Shown here one piece after another: positions 23,991 to 31,736 of a stretch of DNA of 64,000 nt. Every line of letters starts with the position of its first letter. Position 1 is the first letter of the stretch. Both the position numbers and the translations under genes were made by a program. Source of the DNA: Actinomycetospora lemnae (lineage in GTDB: Bacteria; Actinomycetota; Actinomycetes; Mycobacteriales; Pseudonocardiaceae). Location: contig NZ_JAQZAO010000004.1 of the NCBI RefSeq assembly GCF_028737315.1, positions 434,001 through 498,000 of the forward strand, in the 5' to 3' direction. The notes under the pieces are model-generated. The model made no database searches. It was not told where the DNA came from and saw nothing but the letters and a program-made list of their open reading frames with translations.

Positions 23991-25480
23991 GCTCGCAGGC
24001 CGGTTCGCAGGCCGGTTCGCAGGCCGGTTCGCAGGCCGGTTCGCAGGCCAAGGCCGACCCGACCCCACCCCGCGGCGACGACGGCCGGCTGCTGTGGTCG
24101 CGCTCGGAGGAGCTGACCGGCTTCGAGGCGCTGATGTGGCGCGTCGAGGCCGACCCGCGCATGCGCTCGACCGTCGTGCTCGTCGAGACCCTCGACCTCG
24201 AGCCCGACTGGGACCGCTTCGTCGCGGCGACCGACTGGGCCTCGCGGGTCGTGCCGCGCTTCCGGGAGCGGATCGTCACGCCGTTCCTCGGCGCCGGGAC
24301 GCCGCACTGGGCGCTCGACCCCGACTTCGACCTGCACTACCACCTGCGCCGCCTCCGGCTGCCCGACGGCGCGGGCCGCGAGGGCCTGTTCACCCTCGCC
24401 GAGCAGATCGCGATGACCCCGCTCGACCCGTCGCGCCCGCTGTGGGAGGCGACGCTCGTCGGCGGGCTGCCCGACGGCGCGGCGGCGCTGGTGTTCAAGC
24501 TCAGCCACGTCCTGTCCGACGGGATGGGCCTCGCGCAGCTGCTCGCCGGGCTGCACTCGCGCACCCGGGAGCCGATGTCGGACAAGCCCCAGCCGCCGCC
24601 CCCGTCCGCGCCGCCCGCGACGCTGCCGGGCGAGCTCGTGCGCCAGGTCCGCAGCGACCTCGGGCTGGTCGGGGGCGCCGCGAAGGGTCTGCTGGGCATG
24701 GCCGCGTCGCTGATCCGGCCGGATCGCGCGGTCCGCGACGCCACGGCCTACCTGGTCTCGGCGGCCCGGGTGCTCTCCCCGCCGCCCGCCCCGCCGCTGG
24801 CGGTGCTCGCCGACCGCAGCCCGTCCTGGCGCTTCCGCACCCTCGACGTGCCGTTCGCCGACCTGCGCGCGGCCGGCAAGTCGGTCGGCGGCTCGATCAA
24901 CGACGCCTACCTCGCGTCGCTGCTCGGGGCGTTCCGGCGGTATTCCGCGCGGCGCGGGGACCCGCTCCCGCCCGACCGGCTCATGCCCGTGACGCTGCCC
25001 GTGTCGATCCGCCGCGAGGAGCACGAGCCCGGCGGCAACCACTTCGCGCCGGCGCGGCTCTCCGCCCCCGTCGGGATCGTCGACCCGGGCGTGCGGGTCA
25101 CCGAGGTCCGCCGGCGGATGAAGGTCGCGCTCGCCGAACCAGCCCTGGAGAGCATCGAGATCGTCAGCGCGGGGCTCGCGCGGCTCCCGGGTGCGGTCGT
25201 CGCGCGGTTCGGGGGCGGCGCGACGCGGAGCAACGACCTGCAGGCCAGCAACATCCCGGGGCTGCGGGCCGACGCCTACCTCGCCGGCGCGCGGATCGAG
25301 CGCAGCTACCCGTTCGCCCCGCTGCCCGGGTGCGCGGCGATGATCGCGATGGTGACCCACGGCGACACCTGCTGCGTCGCGGCCAACCTCGACGCGGCGT
25401 CGTTCGCCGACCTCGACGGGTTCACCCAGGACCTCGCCGACGGGTTCGGCGAGGTCCTCGCGCTGGGGGCCCGCGCATGA
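23987..25480 (+). CDS. Wax ester synthase / diacylglycerol acyltransferase (WS/DGAT) family protein
   Basis: 497 residues. The condensing motif HHxxxDG appears as SHVLSDG (173-179): the first His is Ser, but the catalytic second His174 and the DG remain. PLWE (151-154), NDAYLASLLGAFRRY and the C-terminal SNIPG also mark the family. It joins acyl-CoA to diacylglycerol or a long alcohol, storing lipid. The N-terminus carries (GSQA)x4 from a 12-bp DNA repeat. The ATG overlaps the preceding stop (ATGA), so it is coupled to plsC; M. tuberculosis has a WS/DGAT-like gene (Rv2484c) in the same place. Activity is plausible but the Ser substitution is unusual. Confidence 0.86.
   Translation: MSSQAGSQAGSQAGSQAGSQAKADPTPPRGDDGRLLWSRSEELTGFEALMWRVEADPRMRSTVVLVETLDLEPDWDRFVAATDWASRVVPRFRERIVTPFLGAGTPHWALDPDFDLHYHLRRLRLPDGAGREGLFTLAEQIAMTPLDPSRPLWEATLVGGLPDGAAALVFKLSHVLSDGMGLAQLLAGLHSRTREPMSDKPQPPPPSAPPATLPGELVRQVRSDLGLVGGAAKGLLGMAASLIRPDRAVRDATAYLVSAARVLSPPPAPPLAVLADRSPSWRFRTLDVPFADLRAAGKSVGGSINDAYLASLLGAFRRYSARRGDPLPPDRLMPVTLPVSIRREEHEPGGNHFAPARLSAPVGIVDPGVRVTEVRRRMKVALAEPALESIEIVSAGLARLPGAVVARFGGGATRSNDLQASNIPGLRADAYLAGARIERSYPFAPLPGCAAMIAMVTHGDTCCVAANLDAASFADLDGFTQDLADGFGEVLALGARA
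24002..24049. repeat. Four tandem 12-bp repeats in the WS/DGAT N-terminus
   Basis: Four perfect copies of GGTTCGCAGGCC encoding GSQA, with a partial copy just before (23991-24001). The unit is a multiple of three, so copy-number change alters tail length without a frameshift. Confidence 0.9.
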
Positions 25481-26268
25481 GTGGTGAGCCGCTGGTCCTC
25501 CTGCACGGCGCGAGCATGTCTGCGCGGGCCTGGGACCCCGTGCGGCCCGCGCTCGAGGCGCACCACGAGGTCCTCGTGCCGACGCTCGCCGGGCACCGCG
25601 GCGGCGCGGCGTGGCCCGACGGCGAGCCGGTCGGCGTCGCGGGGATCGTCGACGACGTCGAGACGCTCATGGACGACGCCGGCATGCCGACCGCGCACCT
25701 CGTCGGCAACTCCCTCGGTGGGTGGGTCGCCCTGGAGCTCGCGCGGCGCGGGCGCGCCCGGTCCGTCGTCGCCCTGTCGCCGGCCGGGGGCTGGGGCAGC
25801 GGCCTCGACCTGCGGCGGCTGGTGTGGTCGTTCCGCCTGGGTTCCGCGCTGGCCGGGTCGTCGTGGCTGCGTGCGGCGGCCCGCCGGCCGCGGGTGCGCC
25901 GCCTGCTGCTCGCACGCGTGCTCGAGCGCGGCGACCGGGTGCCGACCGAGGACGTCGGCGAGCTCTTCGACGACCTCGCCGGCTGCGTGATCCTCCACGA
26001 GCTGCTCGACGGGGCCGCCGAGCACGGCGGCGTCGCCCCGTTCGACGCGCTGCCCTGCCCGGTGCGCGTGGCGTGGTCGGGCCGCGACCGGCTGATCCCC
26101 TGGCGGCGCCACGGCGTCGCGCTGCGCGACCGGCTGCCCGGCGCCGAGTTCGTGCGCCTGCCCCGCGTCGGCCACGTGCCGATGTGGGACGACCCCGACC
26201 TGGTGGTCGACGCCGTCCTGGGCGTCACCGCCGCCCCCCGACCCCACGCGCAGGAGGCGTCCGCATGA
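25477..26268 (+). CDS. Alpha/beta hydrolase (serine) in the glycerolipid operon
   Basis: 263 residues. LLHGASMSARAW (8-19) supplies the oxyanion hole, GNSLGGW has the nucleophile Ser79, WSGRDRLIPW the acid and RVGHVPMWDDP the catalytic His. An intact triad, no signal peptide, and its place in a PlsB-PlsC-DGAT operon suggest an intracellular lipase or esterase acting on acylglycerols, which is inference. The N-terminus is short, starting directly at the first strand. The ATG overlaps the DGAT stop and its stop overlaps the next ATG, so all five genes are chained by four overlaps. Confidence 0.87.
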   Translation: MSGEPLVLLHGASMSARAWDPVRPALEAHHEVLVPTLAGHRGGAAWPDGEPVGVAGIVDDVETLMDDAGMPTAHLVGNSLGGWVALELARRGRARSVVALSPAGGWGSGLDLRRLVWSFRLGSALAGSSWLRAAARRPRVRRLLLARVLERGDRVPTEDVGELFDDLAGCVILHELLDGAAEHGGVAPFDALPCPVRVAWSGRDRLIPWRRHGVALRDRLPGAEFVRLPRVGHVPMWDDPDLVVDAVLGVTAAPRPHAQEASA

Positions 26269-27074
26269 TCGGCACCGAGACCGACCTGGAGATCGACGGC
26301 CGGCGGGGGCGAGTGGTCGTCCGCCGCCGCGACCCCGACGGCGCGCCGCGCCGGGTGGTGCTGGTCGCGCACGGTTACGGCGAGCACTCCGGGCGCTACG
26401 CCCACGTCCTCGACCGCCTCGCCGGCGACGGCGCCGTCGTCTACGCGCCCGACCACCTCGGGCACGGGCGCTCCGAGGGCGAGCCGGTGCTCGTCACGGA
26501 CCTCGAGGACGTCGTCGAGGACCTCGACCAGGTCCGGCGCACCGCCCGCAACGAGCACCCGGACCTGCCGATCGTGCTGCTCGGGCACTCGATGGGCGGG
26601 CTCATCGCGGCCCGCTACGCCCAGCGCTTCCCCGACGTCCTCGCGGGCCTCGTGCTGAGCGGGCCCGTGGTCGGCGGCAGCCCCGGCATCTTCGGCCTGC
26701 TCGAGCACGACCCGATCCCCGACGTCCCCATCGACCCCGCGGTGCTCTCCCGCGACCCGGCGGTCGGCGAGGCCTACGCCGCCGACCCGCTCGTCTGGCA
26801 CGGGCCGTTCAAGCGCCCGACGCTCGAGGCGTTCGTCGCCGCGGTCGAGGCCATCGCGGCCGGGCCGGGCTTCGGCGAGCTGCCGGTGCTGTGGGTGCAC
26901 GGCGAGGACGACCAGCTCGTCCCGCTGGAGTCCACCCGCCCGGTCATGGAGAAGCTCGCCGGCAGCGACCAGACGACGCGGATCGACCCGGGCGCGCGCC
27001 ACGAGATCCTCAACGAGACCCACCGCGACGAGGTCCTCGACGACGTCGCCGCCTTCGTCGCGCGCGTCACCTAG
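26265..27074 (+). CDS. Monoacylglycerol lipase-like alpha/beta hydrolase
   Basis: 269 residues resembling mycobacterial Rv0183 and mammalian MGL. HGYGEHSGRY (36-45) is the family's oxyanion-hole signature, APDHLGHGRSEGE (61-73) the next loop, GHSMGG carries Ser109, HGEDDQLVP the Asp and GARHEILNE the His. It should hydrolyse monoacylglycerols to fatty acid and glycerol, the recycling side of the operon's lipid synthesis. The ATG overlaps the upstream stop (ATGA). Last gene of the operon; a hairpin at 27078-27100 follows four bases after its stop. Confidence 0.92.
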   Translation: MIGTETDLEIDGRRGRVVVRRRDPDGAPRRVVLVAHGYGEHSGRYAHVLDRLAGDGAVVYAPDHLGHGRSEGEPVLVTDLEDVVEDLDQVRRTARNEHPDLPIVLLGHSMGGLIAARYAQRFPDVLAGLVLSGPVVGGSPGIFGLLEHDPIPDVPIDPAVLSRDPAVGEAYAADPLVWHGPFKRPTLEAFVAAVEAIAAGPGFGELPVLWVHGEDDQLVPLESTRPVMEKLAGSDQTTRIDPGARHEILNETHRDEVLDDVAAFVARVT

Positions 27075-27077
27075 CGT

Positions 27078-27100
27078 GTCAGCGAAGTGCCGTCGCTGAC
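27078..27100. terminator. Two-way terminator between the lipid operon and cinA
   Basis: Perfect 8-bp arms GTCAGCGA / TCGCTGAC around a 7-base loop in the 64-bp gap between convergent genes. Confidence 0.65.
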
Positions 27101-27138
27101 GTTCAGTGTCCGTATCGGTACTTCGATCACTCGCGTGC

Positions 27139-28512
27139 TCACACCGGCGCGGGCTCGCCCCGGCCGGTGAGGACCCGGCGCAGCAGGTGCATGGCGAGCA
27201 CGACGGAGCGCTCGCGGATGTCGCCGCGCTCGCCGGGCAGCACCGGGTCGCGGGCGAGGGTGCGCCCGTCGGACGTGCGCACGCAGAAGCAGACGTAGCC
27301 GACGGGCTTGGCCTCGGTGCCCCCGCCCGGCCCGGCGACGCCGGTGATCGAGACGGCGATCGTCGCGCCGAAGCGGGCCAGGGCGCCGTCGGCCATGGCC
27401 TCGGCGACCTGCGGCGACACCGCGCCGTGGGCCTCGATCAGCTCGCGCGGCACGCCGAGCAGGTCGGCCTTCGCGTCGTTCGAGTACGAGACGACCCCGC
27501 CCGCGACGTGGGCCGACGCCCCCGCCGGCGCGGTGAGCCGCCCCGCGAGCAGGCCGCCGGTGCAGGACTCGGCGGTGGCGACCACCTGGCCGTCGAGCAG
27601 GTCGAAGAGCAGCTCGTCGATCGTCTGGCCGGTGCGCGAGAAGACAGCGCGGCCGTGCCGGCGCTCGATCTCGGACACCACGGCGTCCCGCGCGCTCGCG
27701 GCGGGCGTCGAGGCGGGGGCGTGGCGCAGGTCGACCTCGAGGGTGAAGTCGCGCAGGCAGGTCGTGATCTCGAGCGGGGCGAGGTCGGTGTGCTCGCCGA
27801 CGTCGCGCAGCGTCGCGGCGATCTCGGACTCGGGCACGCCGAACAGGCGCAGGTGGGTCTCGGTGTACGGCGCGGTGCGGGCGAGGACCGCCCGCAGCGG
27901 CTCGCTCGCGAGCGCCTCGTCCCACATCGCGCGGACCTCGCGTGGCGGTCCGGGCAGCACGAGCACCGTCGGGCCACCGCGCTCGGGGTGCGGCGGGACG
28001 GCGAGCCCGGGCGCGGTGCCGGCGGGACGGATCGGGGTGGCGCCGCGCGGCACCATCGCCTGCTTGCGGTTCGCCGCGGCGAGCGCGTCGGCGTCCCACC
28101 GCAGCCGGTCGGCGAACTTCGCGATGATGTCGCCGACGATCTTCTCCATGTGCTCGTCGAGCTCGAGCGGCCGGTCGGTCTCGGCGGCGACGACCTCGGC
28201 GGTCAGGTCGTCGGCGGTGGGGCCGAGCCCGCCGGTGGTGACGACGAGGTCGACGCCGTCGTCGGCGAGGAAGCGCAGGGCGGCGGCCATGTCCTCGCCC
28301 CGGTCGCCGACGAGCACGAGGTGGGAGACCTCGACGCCGAGCTCGCCCAGCTGCTCGGCCACCCAGGGCCCGTTGCGGTCGGTGACGCGCCCGGTCAGCA
28401 GCTCGCTGCCGGTCGCCACGATCCCCGCCCGCACGCCCCCGTCGGCGCCGACGGCGCTGTGCCCCTCGCTGTGCCCCTCGCTGTGCCCCTCGTCGCGCCC
28501 TTCGTCGGCCAC
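27139..28512 (-). CDS. cinA: CinA-family protein: MoCF-like domain plus nicotinamide-nucleotide amidase (PncC) domain
   Basis: 457 residues from GTG 28512 (GGGGTG six bases upstream); frames extend further but without support. After a short acidic lead, GIVATGSELLTGRV and VVTTGGLGPTADDLT mark the molybdopterin-binding-like COG1058 domain, and the C-terminal 160 residues, with VVATAESCTGGLLAGRLT and ITGVAGPGGGTEAKPVG, form the NMN deamidase. The usual roles are ADP-ribose pyrophosphatase and recycling of NMN to nicotinate mononucleotide. The N-terminus carries EGHSEGHSEGHS from a 12-bp DNA repeat absent from most relatives. Single gene, divergent from the EAL gene across 327 bp. Confidence 0.92.
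   Translation of the reverse strand: MADEGRDEGHSEGHSEGHSAVGADGGVRAGIVATGSELLTGRVTDRNGPWVAEQLGELGVEVSHLVLVGDRGEDMAAALRFLADDGVDLVVTTGGLGPTADDLTAEVVAAETDRPLELDEHMEKIVGDIIAKFADRLRWDADALAAANRKQAMVPRGATPIRPAGTAPGLAVPPHPERGGPTVLVLPGPPREVRAMWDEALASEPLRAVLARTAPYTETHLRLFGVPESEIAATLRDVGEHTDLAPLEITTCLRDFTLEVDLRHAPASTPAASARDAVVSEIERRHGRAVFSRTGQTIDELLFDLLDGQVVATAESCTGGLLAGRLTAPAGASAHVAGGVVSYSNDAKADLLGVPRELIEAHGAVSPQVAEAMADGALARFGATIAVSITGVAGPGGGTEAKPVGYVCFCVRTSDGRTLARDPVLPGERGDIRERSVVLAMHLLRRVLTGRGEPAPV
28457..28492. repeat. Three tandem 12-bp repeats in the cinA N-terminus
   Basis: Three perfect copies of CTGTGCCCCTCG on the plus strand (28457, 28469, 28481), encoding EGHS on the minus strand. Confidence 0.88.
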
Positions 28513-28839
28513 GTCGCACCCCGTTCCCGGTCCCTGCCTGGTCCCGCGCTGATCCCCGTCATCCCACCAGAGCCCGGCCGCGACCCGCAGTGGAGCGGAT
28601 CGGCGGGGTCGTCGCGCAGCGCCGACACGGACGGGCTGCGCCCTCCTGCACATCTGTACCGGTGGGTCATCGTTGGGCGGGGTACAAGGTGCATGATGGT
28701 CCGGGCGAGTGAACTACCCGGCGGTCGGGCGATCACATTTTGTTGCGTACCGTGAACGCGGCGATGATGTGATCCGAACGCGTACGAGTCGCGAGCCGAG
28801 GCGGAGCACGCCGGGGCGAGCGCGAAGGGGAGTGGTGCC
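28513..28839. promoter_or_regulatory. Divergent intergenic region, cinA / EAL gene
   Basis: 327 bp without a gene. The right half is less G/C-rich and contains an inverted repeat GATCACAT (28731-28738) / ATGTGATC (28767-28774), whose TGTGATC half resembles CRP-family sites but with far too wide a spacing. CGTACCGTGAACG lies between. No riboswitch or RNA gene could be recognised. Confidence 0.4.
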
Positions 28840-30354
28840 GTGACCCGCGTACCCCTCGCCTCGGCCGCTCCCGGGGTCGCCCAGCCGACGGTGCTCGTGC
28901 TCGGCGGCCTGCTCGTGCTCGTCCTCGCGGGGGCCGTGGCCGGACTGCTGGTGGCGCGCTCCCGTCGTCGCCGCCACGACGCCGCGACCGCCGCGCTCGC
29001 CGAGCGTCTGCGCCGCGACGCCCACCGCGACGCGCTGACCGGCCTGCTCAACCGCGAGGGCTTCCTCCACGTGGTCACCGGGCCCCGCGGGGCGGTCGCG
29101 GTGGTCGACCTGGCGCTGCTCGGACAGGTCAACGACACCCTCGGGCACGCGCGCGGCGAGGTGTTCGTGCGCCTGGCCACCGAGCGCCTCGTCGGCGTGC
29201 GCCTGCCCGTCCTGCAGGGCGAGGCCCCCGTCGCGGCCCGCCTCGAGGGCGACACCTTCGCCGTGCTGCTGCCCGACGTCGACGGCCACGAGGCCCACCG
29301 CGCCGCCGAGGACCTCCGCGAACGCCTGCTGGCGCCGTACCTGGTGGAGGGCGTCCGGTTCGAGCCACCCGTCGTCGTCGGGGTCGCCGCCGACGGGCCG
29401 TGGCTCGCCGACCTGCCGCCGGGCCCCGAGCGCACCGCCGCGCTGCTGCGCCGCGCCGACGTCGCCCTCGCCGCGACGCGCGACGGCGGCGACCCGGTGC
29501 GCTGCTACGACCCGAGCATGGGCGAGCGGGCGGCCCGCCGCCTGCGCCTCATCCGCGGATTCGCGGCGGCCGTCGAGCGCCGCGACGTCCGCGTCGACTT
29601 CCAGCCCGTCGTCTCGCTCGGCGAGCGCACCGTCGTCGGGGTCGAGGCGCTCGCGCGCTGGGACCACCCCGAGCTCGGCCTGCTGCTGCCCGACGAGTTC
29701 GTCCCCGTCCTCGAGGCCACCGGCCAGATCGCCGACCTGACCTCGTTCGTGCTCGACGAGTCGCTCGCCGCGGCCCGCCGCTGGCTCGACCGCGGGATGC
29801 GGCTCTCGGTCGCGGTCAACGTCTCCGTCGGCAACCTCGGGACCCCCGGCTTCCCCGACGAGGTGGCGGCGCTGCTCGCGGCCCACCGTGTGCCCGCCGA
29901 GCTGCTCACCCTCGAGCTCACCGAGTCCGGCGTCTCCTCCGAGCGGGAGGTCGCGCTGCCCGTGCTGCGCCGGCTGCACGCCCTGGGCTGCCACCTCGCC
30001 GTCGACGACTTCGGCACCGGGCAGTCGTCGCTGGCCCACCTCCGGCGCCTGCCCGTCGACCAGGTCAAGATCGACAAGAGCTTCGTGCTCGGCATGGGCA
30101 CCGAGTACGGCGACGTCGCGGTGGTGCGCGCCATCGTCGAGATGGGCCACACGCTGGGCCTCACGGTGGTCGCCGAGGGCGTCGAGCAGGCCGCGGTGCG
30201 GTCCGCCCTGGCGGAGATGGGCTGCGACGTCGCCCAGGGCTACCTGGTGTCGCGGCCGCTGCCCGCGCACTGCTTCGACACCTGGCTGGACTCGCTCGAC
30301 GTGCTCCCGGGCGAGCCCGGCGCCGCACCGGGACCCCGCACGCTCATCGCGTGA
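28840..30354 (+). CDS. Membrane-anchored GGDEF/EAL protein, probable c-di-GMP phosphodiesterase
   Basis: 504 residues. One membrane helix at about 17-39, then RRRR, then a GGDEF-fold domain (about 60-225) whose signature is EGDTF (136-140) in place of GGDEF, so cyclase activity is unlikely. The EAL domain (about 235-485) is intact: VGVEALARW with E269-A-L, NVSVGNL, ELTES, DDFGTGQSSL, KIDKSFV, EGVE and QGY, all needed for metal binding and hydrolysis. It should degrade c-di-GMP at the membrane, perhaps with GTP sensed by the dead GGDEF half. GTG start after AAGGGGAG. It is alone, upstream of tRNA-Thr. Confidence 0.9.
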   Translation: MTRVPLASAAPGVAQPTVLVLGGLLVLVLAGAVAGLLVARSRRRRHDAATAALAERLRRDAHRDALTGLLNREGFLHVVTGPRGAVAVVDLALLGQVNDTLGHARGEVFVRLATERLVGVRLPVLQGEAPVAARLEGDTFAVLLPDVDGHEAHRAAEDLRERLLAPYLVEGVRFEPPVVVGVAADGPWLADLPPGPERTAALLRRADVALAATRDGGDPVRCYDPSMGERAARRLRLIRGFAAAVERRDVRVDFQPVVSLGERTVVGVEALARWDHPELGLLLPDEFVPVLEATGQIADLTSFVLDESLAAARRWLDRGMRLSVAVNVSVGNLGTPGFPDEVAALLAAHRVPAELLTLELTESGVSSEREVALPVLRRLHALGCHLAVDDFGTGQSSLAHLRRLPVDQVKIDKSFVLGMGTEYGDVAVVRAIVEMGHTLGLTVVAEGVEQAAVRSALAEMGCDVAQGYLVSRPLPAHCFDTWLDSLDVLPGEPGAAPGPRTLIA

Positions 30355-30363
30355 GGCGGGGTC

Positions 30364-30369
30364 TAGACT
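30364..30369 (+). promoter_or_regulatory. Probable -10 element (TAGACT) of tRNA-Thr
   Basis: TAGACT lies 21 bp before the tRNA, right after the stop of the EAL gene. The same hexamer is found before the L10 leader (37060) and rpoB (52500). No clear -35 element. Confidence 0.45.
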
Positions 30370-30390
30370 GGTGCACGCCCTCCGGGGCAG

Positions 30391-30463
30391 GCCCCTTTAG
30401 CTCAGTCGGCAGAGCGTCTCCATGGTAAGGAGAAGGTCTACGGTTCGATTCCGTAAAGGGGCT
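30391..30463 (+). tRNA. thrT: tRNA-Thr (anticodon GGT)
   Basis: A 73-base cloverleaf: acceptor GCCCCTT paired with AAGGGGC, D stem GCTC/GAGC, anticodon stem TCTCC/GGAGA with loop ATGGTAA, T stem TACGG/CCGTA with loop TTCGATT, discriminator T. The CCA end is not encoded. GGT reads ACC, the dominant threonine codon in this G/C-rich genome. The thrT-metT-rpmG order is that of M. tuberculosis. Confidence 0.97.
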
Positions 30464-30473
30464 CTCGGTGAGC

Positions 30474-30499
30474 AGCCGGCGAACCTGGGTTCGCCGGCT
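30474..30499 (+). terminator. Terminator after tRNA-Thr
   Basis: Perfect 12-bp arms AGCCGGCGAACC / GGTTCGCCGGCT with a 2-base spacer, followed by TCGTCGT. Confidence 0.65.
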
Positions 30500-30540
30500 T
30501 CGTCGTGCGAGGGGAACACCTCCTCGGCGGGGCTCATCGC

Positions 30541-30613
30541 GGCGGTGTAGCTCAGTCGGTAGAGCAAACGGCTCATAATCGTTGTGTCGCCGGTTCAAGT
30601 CCGGCCACCGCTA
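30541..30613 (+). tRNA. metT: tRNA-Met, elongator (anticodon CAT)
   Basis: A 73-base cloverleaf: acceptor GGCGGTG with CACCGCT (first pair G-U), D stem GCTC/GAGC, anticodon stem AACGG/TCGTT with loop CTCATAA, T stem GCCGG/CCGGC, discriminator A, no encoded CCA. It lacks the three G-C pairs beside the anticodon and the mismatched first pair of an initiator, so it is an elongator. It probably shares a transcript with rpmG 60 bp downstream. Confidence 0.95.
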
Positions 30614-30673
30614 CCACCCAGGCCCCGCGGGCCCCGGCCCGCGGCTGCAGCATCGACAGCGAGAGGAACCTCC

Positions 30674-30838
30674 GTGGCCACCACCGACATCCGTCCGAAG
30701 ATCACGCTGGCCTGCGAGGAGTGCAAGAACCGCAACTACATCACGCGGAAGAACCGGCGGAACGACCCCGATCGCCTGACGATCAAGAAGTTCTGCCCGC
30801 ACTGCGGCACCCACCGCGGTCACCGCGAGACGCGCTGA
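30674..30838 (+). CDS. rpmG: 50S ribosomal protein L33
   Basis: 54 residues from GTG 30674 behind GAGAGG; longer upstream starts would run through the t[14 protein letters not shown] and [13 protein letters not shown] provide two CxxC pairs, the zinc-binding form of L33. It sits on the large subunit near the E site. hadA begins 12 bp after the stop, so rpmG, hadA and hadB are one transcript, as in mycobacteria (rpmG2-hadABC). Confidence 0.96.
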   Translation: MATTDIRPKITLACEECKNRNYITRKNRRNDPDRLTIKKFCPHCGTHRGHRETR

Positions 30839-30850
30839 CCTCCTCGCCCC

Positions 30851-31309
30851 GTGCCGCTCGACGCGTCGTTCGCGGGCCGCTCGTGGCCCGCGGAGACCTA
30901 CGAGGTCTCGCTGGAGAAGGTCCGGGAGTTCGCGGTCGCCATCGGCGCCGACGACCCGGTGCACCACGACCGTGACGCCGCCCGGGCCGCGGGCCATCCC
31001 GACGTCGTCGCCCCGACGACGTTCCCGGTGGTGTTCACCTGGCCCGCGACCCGACGCGTGGTCGACGACCCGGCGCTCGGGCTCGACTTCACGCGCGTCG
31101 TGCACCGCGACCAGTCCATCGAGGTCGCGCGGCCCCTGTACGCGGGCGACGTCGTCACCTCGACGGTGGTCGTCGACGAGATCCGCGAGCTCGCGGGCAA
31201 CGACGTCATCACCTTCCGCGTCGACGTCACCGACGCCGACGGCGCCGCCGTGCTGACCACCCGCGCGACCCTCGTCGGGCGCGCCGAGCCCGAGGGCGAG
31301 CAGGCATGA
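30851..31309 (+). CDS. hadA: (3R)-hydroxyacyl-ACP dehydratase subunit HadA-like
   Basis: 152 residues, hot-dog fold. SWPAETYEVSLEKVREFAVA and GHPDVVAPTTFPVVFTW are typical of the HadA/FAS1-like N-terminal group. It lacks the D-x4-H catalytic pair, as HadA does; in the HadAB heterodimer it shapes the acyl channel while HadB carries the active site. The pair dehydrates 3-hydroxyacyl-ACP in type II fatty-acid elongation. GTG start 12 bp after rpmG; its stop overlaps the hadB ATG. In mycolate-free organisms the long-chain role is unclear, and a general dehydratase is the likely job. Confidence 0.88.
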   Translation: MPLDASFAGRSWPAETYEVSLEKVREFAVAIGADDPVHHDRDAARAAGHPDVVAPTTFPVVFTWPATRRVVDDPALGLDFTRVVHRDQSIEVARPLYAGDVVTSTVVVDEIRELAGNDVITFRVDVTDADGAAVLTTRATLVGRAEPEGEQA

Positions 31310-31728
31310 GCGCGGTCAGCGACGCGAGCGCCGGCGACCAGCTCGAGCCCCGCACGGTGACGATCACCCGTGCCGACCTCGTCGCCTACGCCGGCGCCTC
31401 GGGCGACCTCAACCCGATCCACTGGAACGAGCGCGTCGCCCTCGAGGTCGGGCTGCCCGGCGTCATCGCCCACGGCATGTTCACGATGTCGCTCGCCGCG
31501 CGCTACGTCGCGGACCTCGCGGGCGATCCCACAGCCGTCGTGGCCTTCTCCACCCGCTTCACCCGCCCGGTCGTCGTGCCCGACGACGACACCGGCGCCA
31601 CCGTCGAGCTCGGCGCCAAGGTCACCGACGTCGCCGACGACGGCACCCGCACGGTCGGCGTGACGGCCACCCACGAGGGCAAGGGCGTCCTCGGGAAGGC
31701 CGTCGCCACCATCCGGCCGCCTCGCTAG
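31306..31728 (+). CDS. hadB: (3R)-hydroxyacyl-ACP dehydratase subunit HadB-like (MaoC family)
   Basis: 140 residues. ASGDLNPIHW (31-40) holds the hydratase-2 catalytic pair Asp34 and His39, followed by GLPGVIAHGMFTM, the standard MaoC continuation. It is the active half of the HadAB dehydratase. ATG overlaps the hadA stop (ATGA). No hadC follows: mycobacteria carry a third gene between hadB and trpT, while here the next genes are on the opposite strand starting 8 bp after this stop. Confidence 0.9.
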   Translation: MSAVSDASAGDQLEPRTVTITRADLVAYAGASGDLNPIHWNERVALEVGLPGVIAHGMFTMSLAARYVADLAGDPTAVVAFSTRFTRPVVVPDDDTGATVELGAKVTDVADDGTRTVGVTATHEGKGVLGKAVATIRPPR

Positions 31729-31736
31729 ACCCGATC

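Noticed and set aside
28513..28839. A c-di-GMP or other riboswitch ahead of the EAL gene
   Set aside because: No recognisable aptamer core or terminator was found; only a widely spaced inverted repeat is visible.
30428..30673. Short open frames across tRNA-Thr and tRNA-Met
   Set aside because: They translate the tRNA genes, whose cloverleaves are complete.
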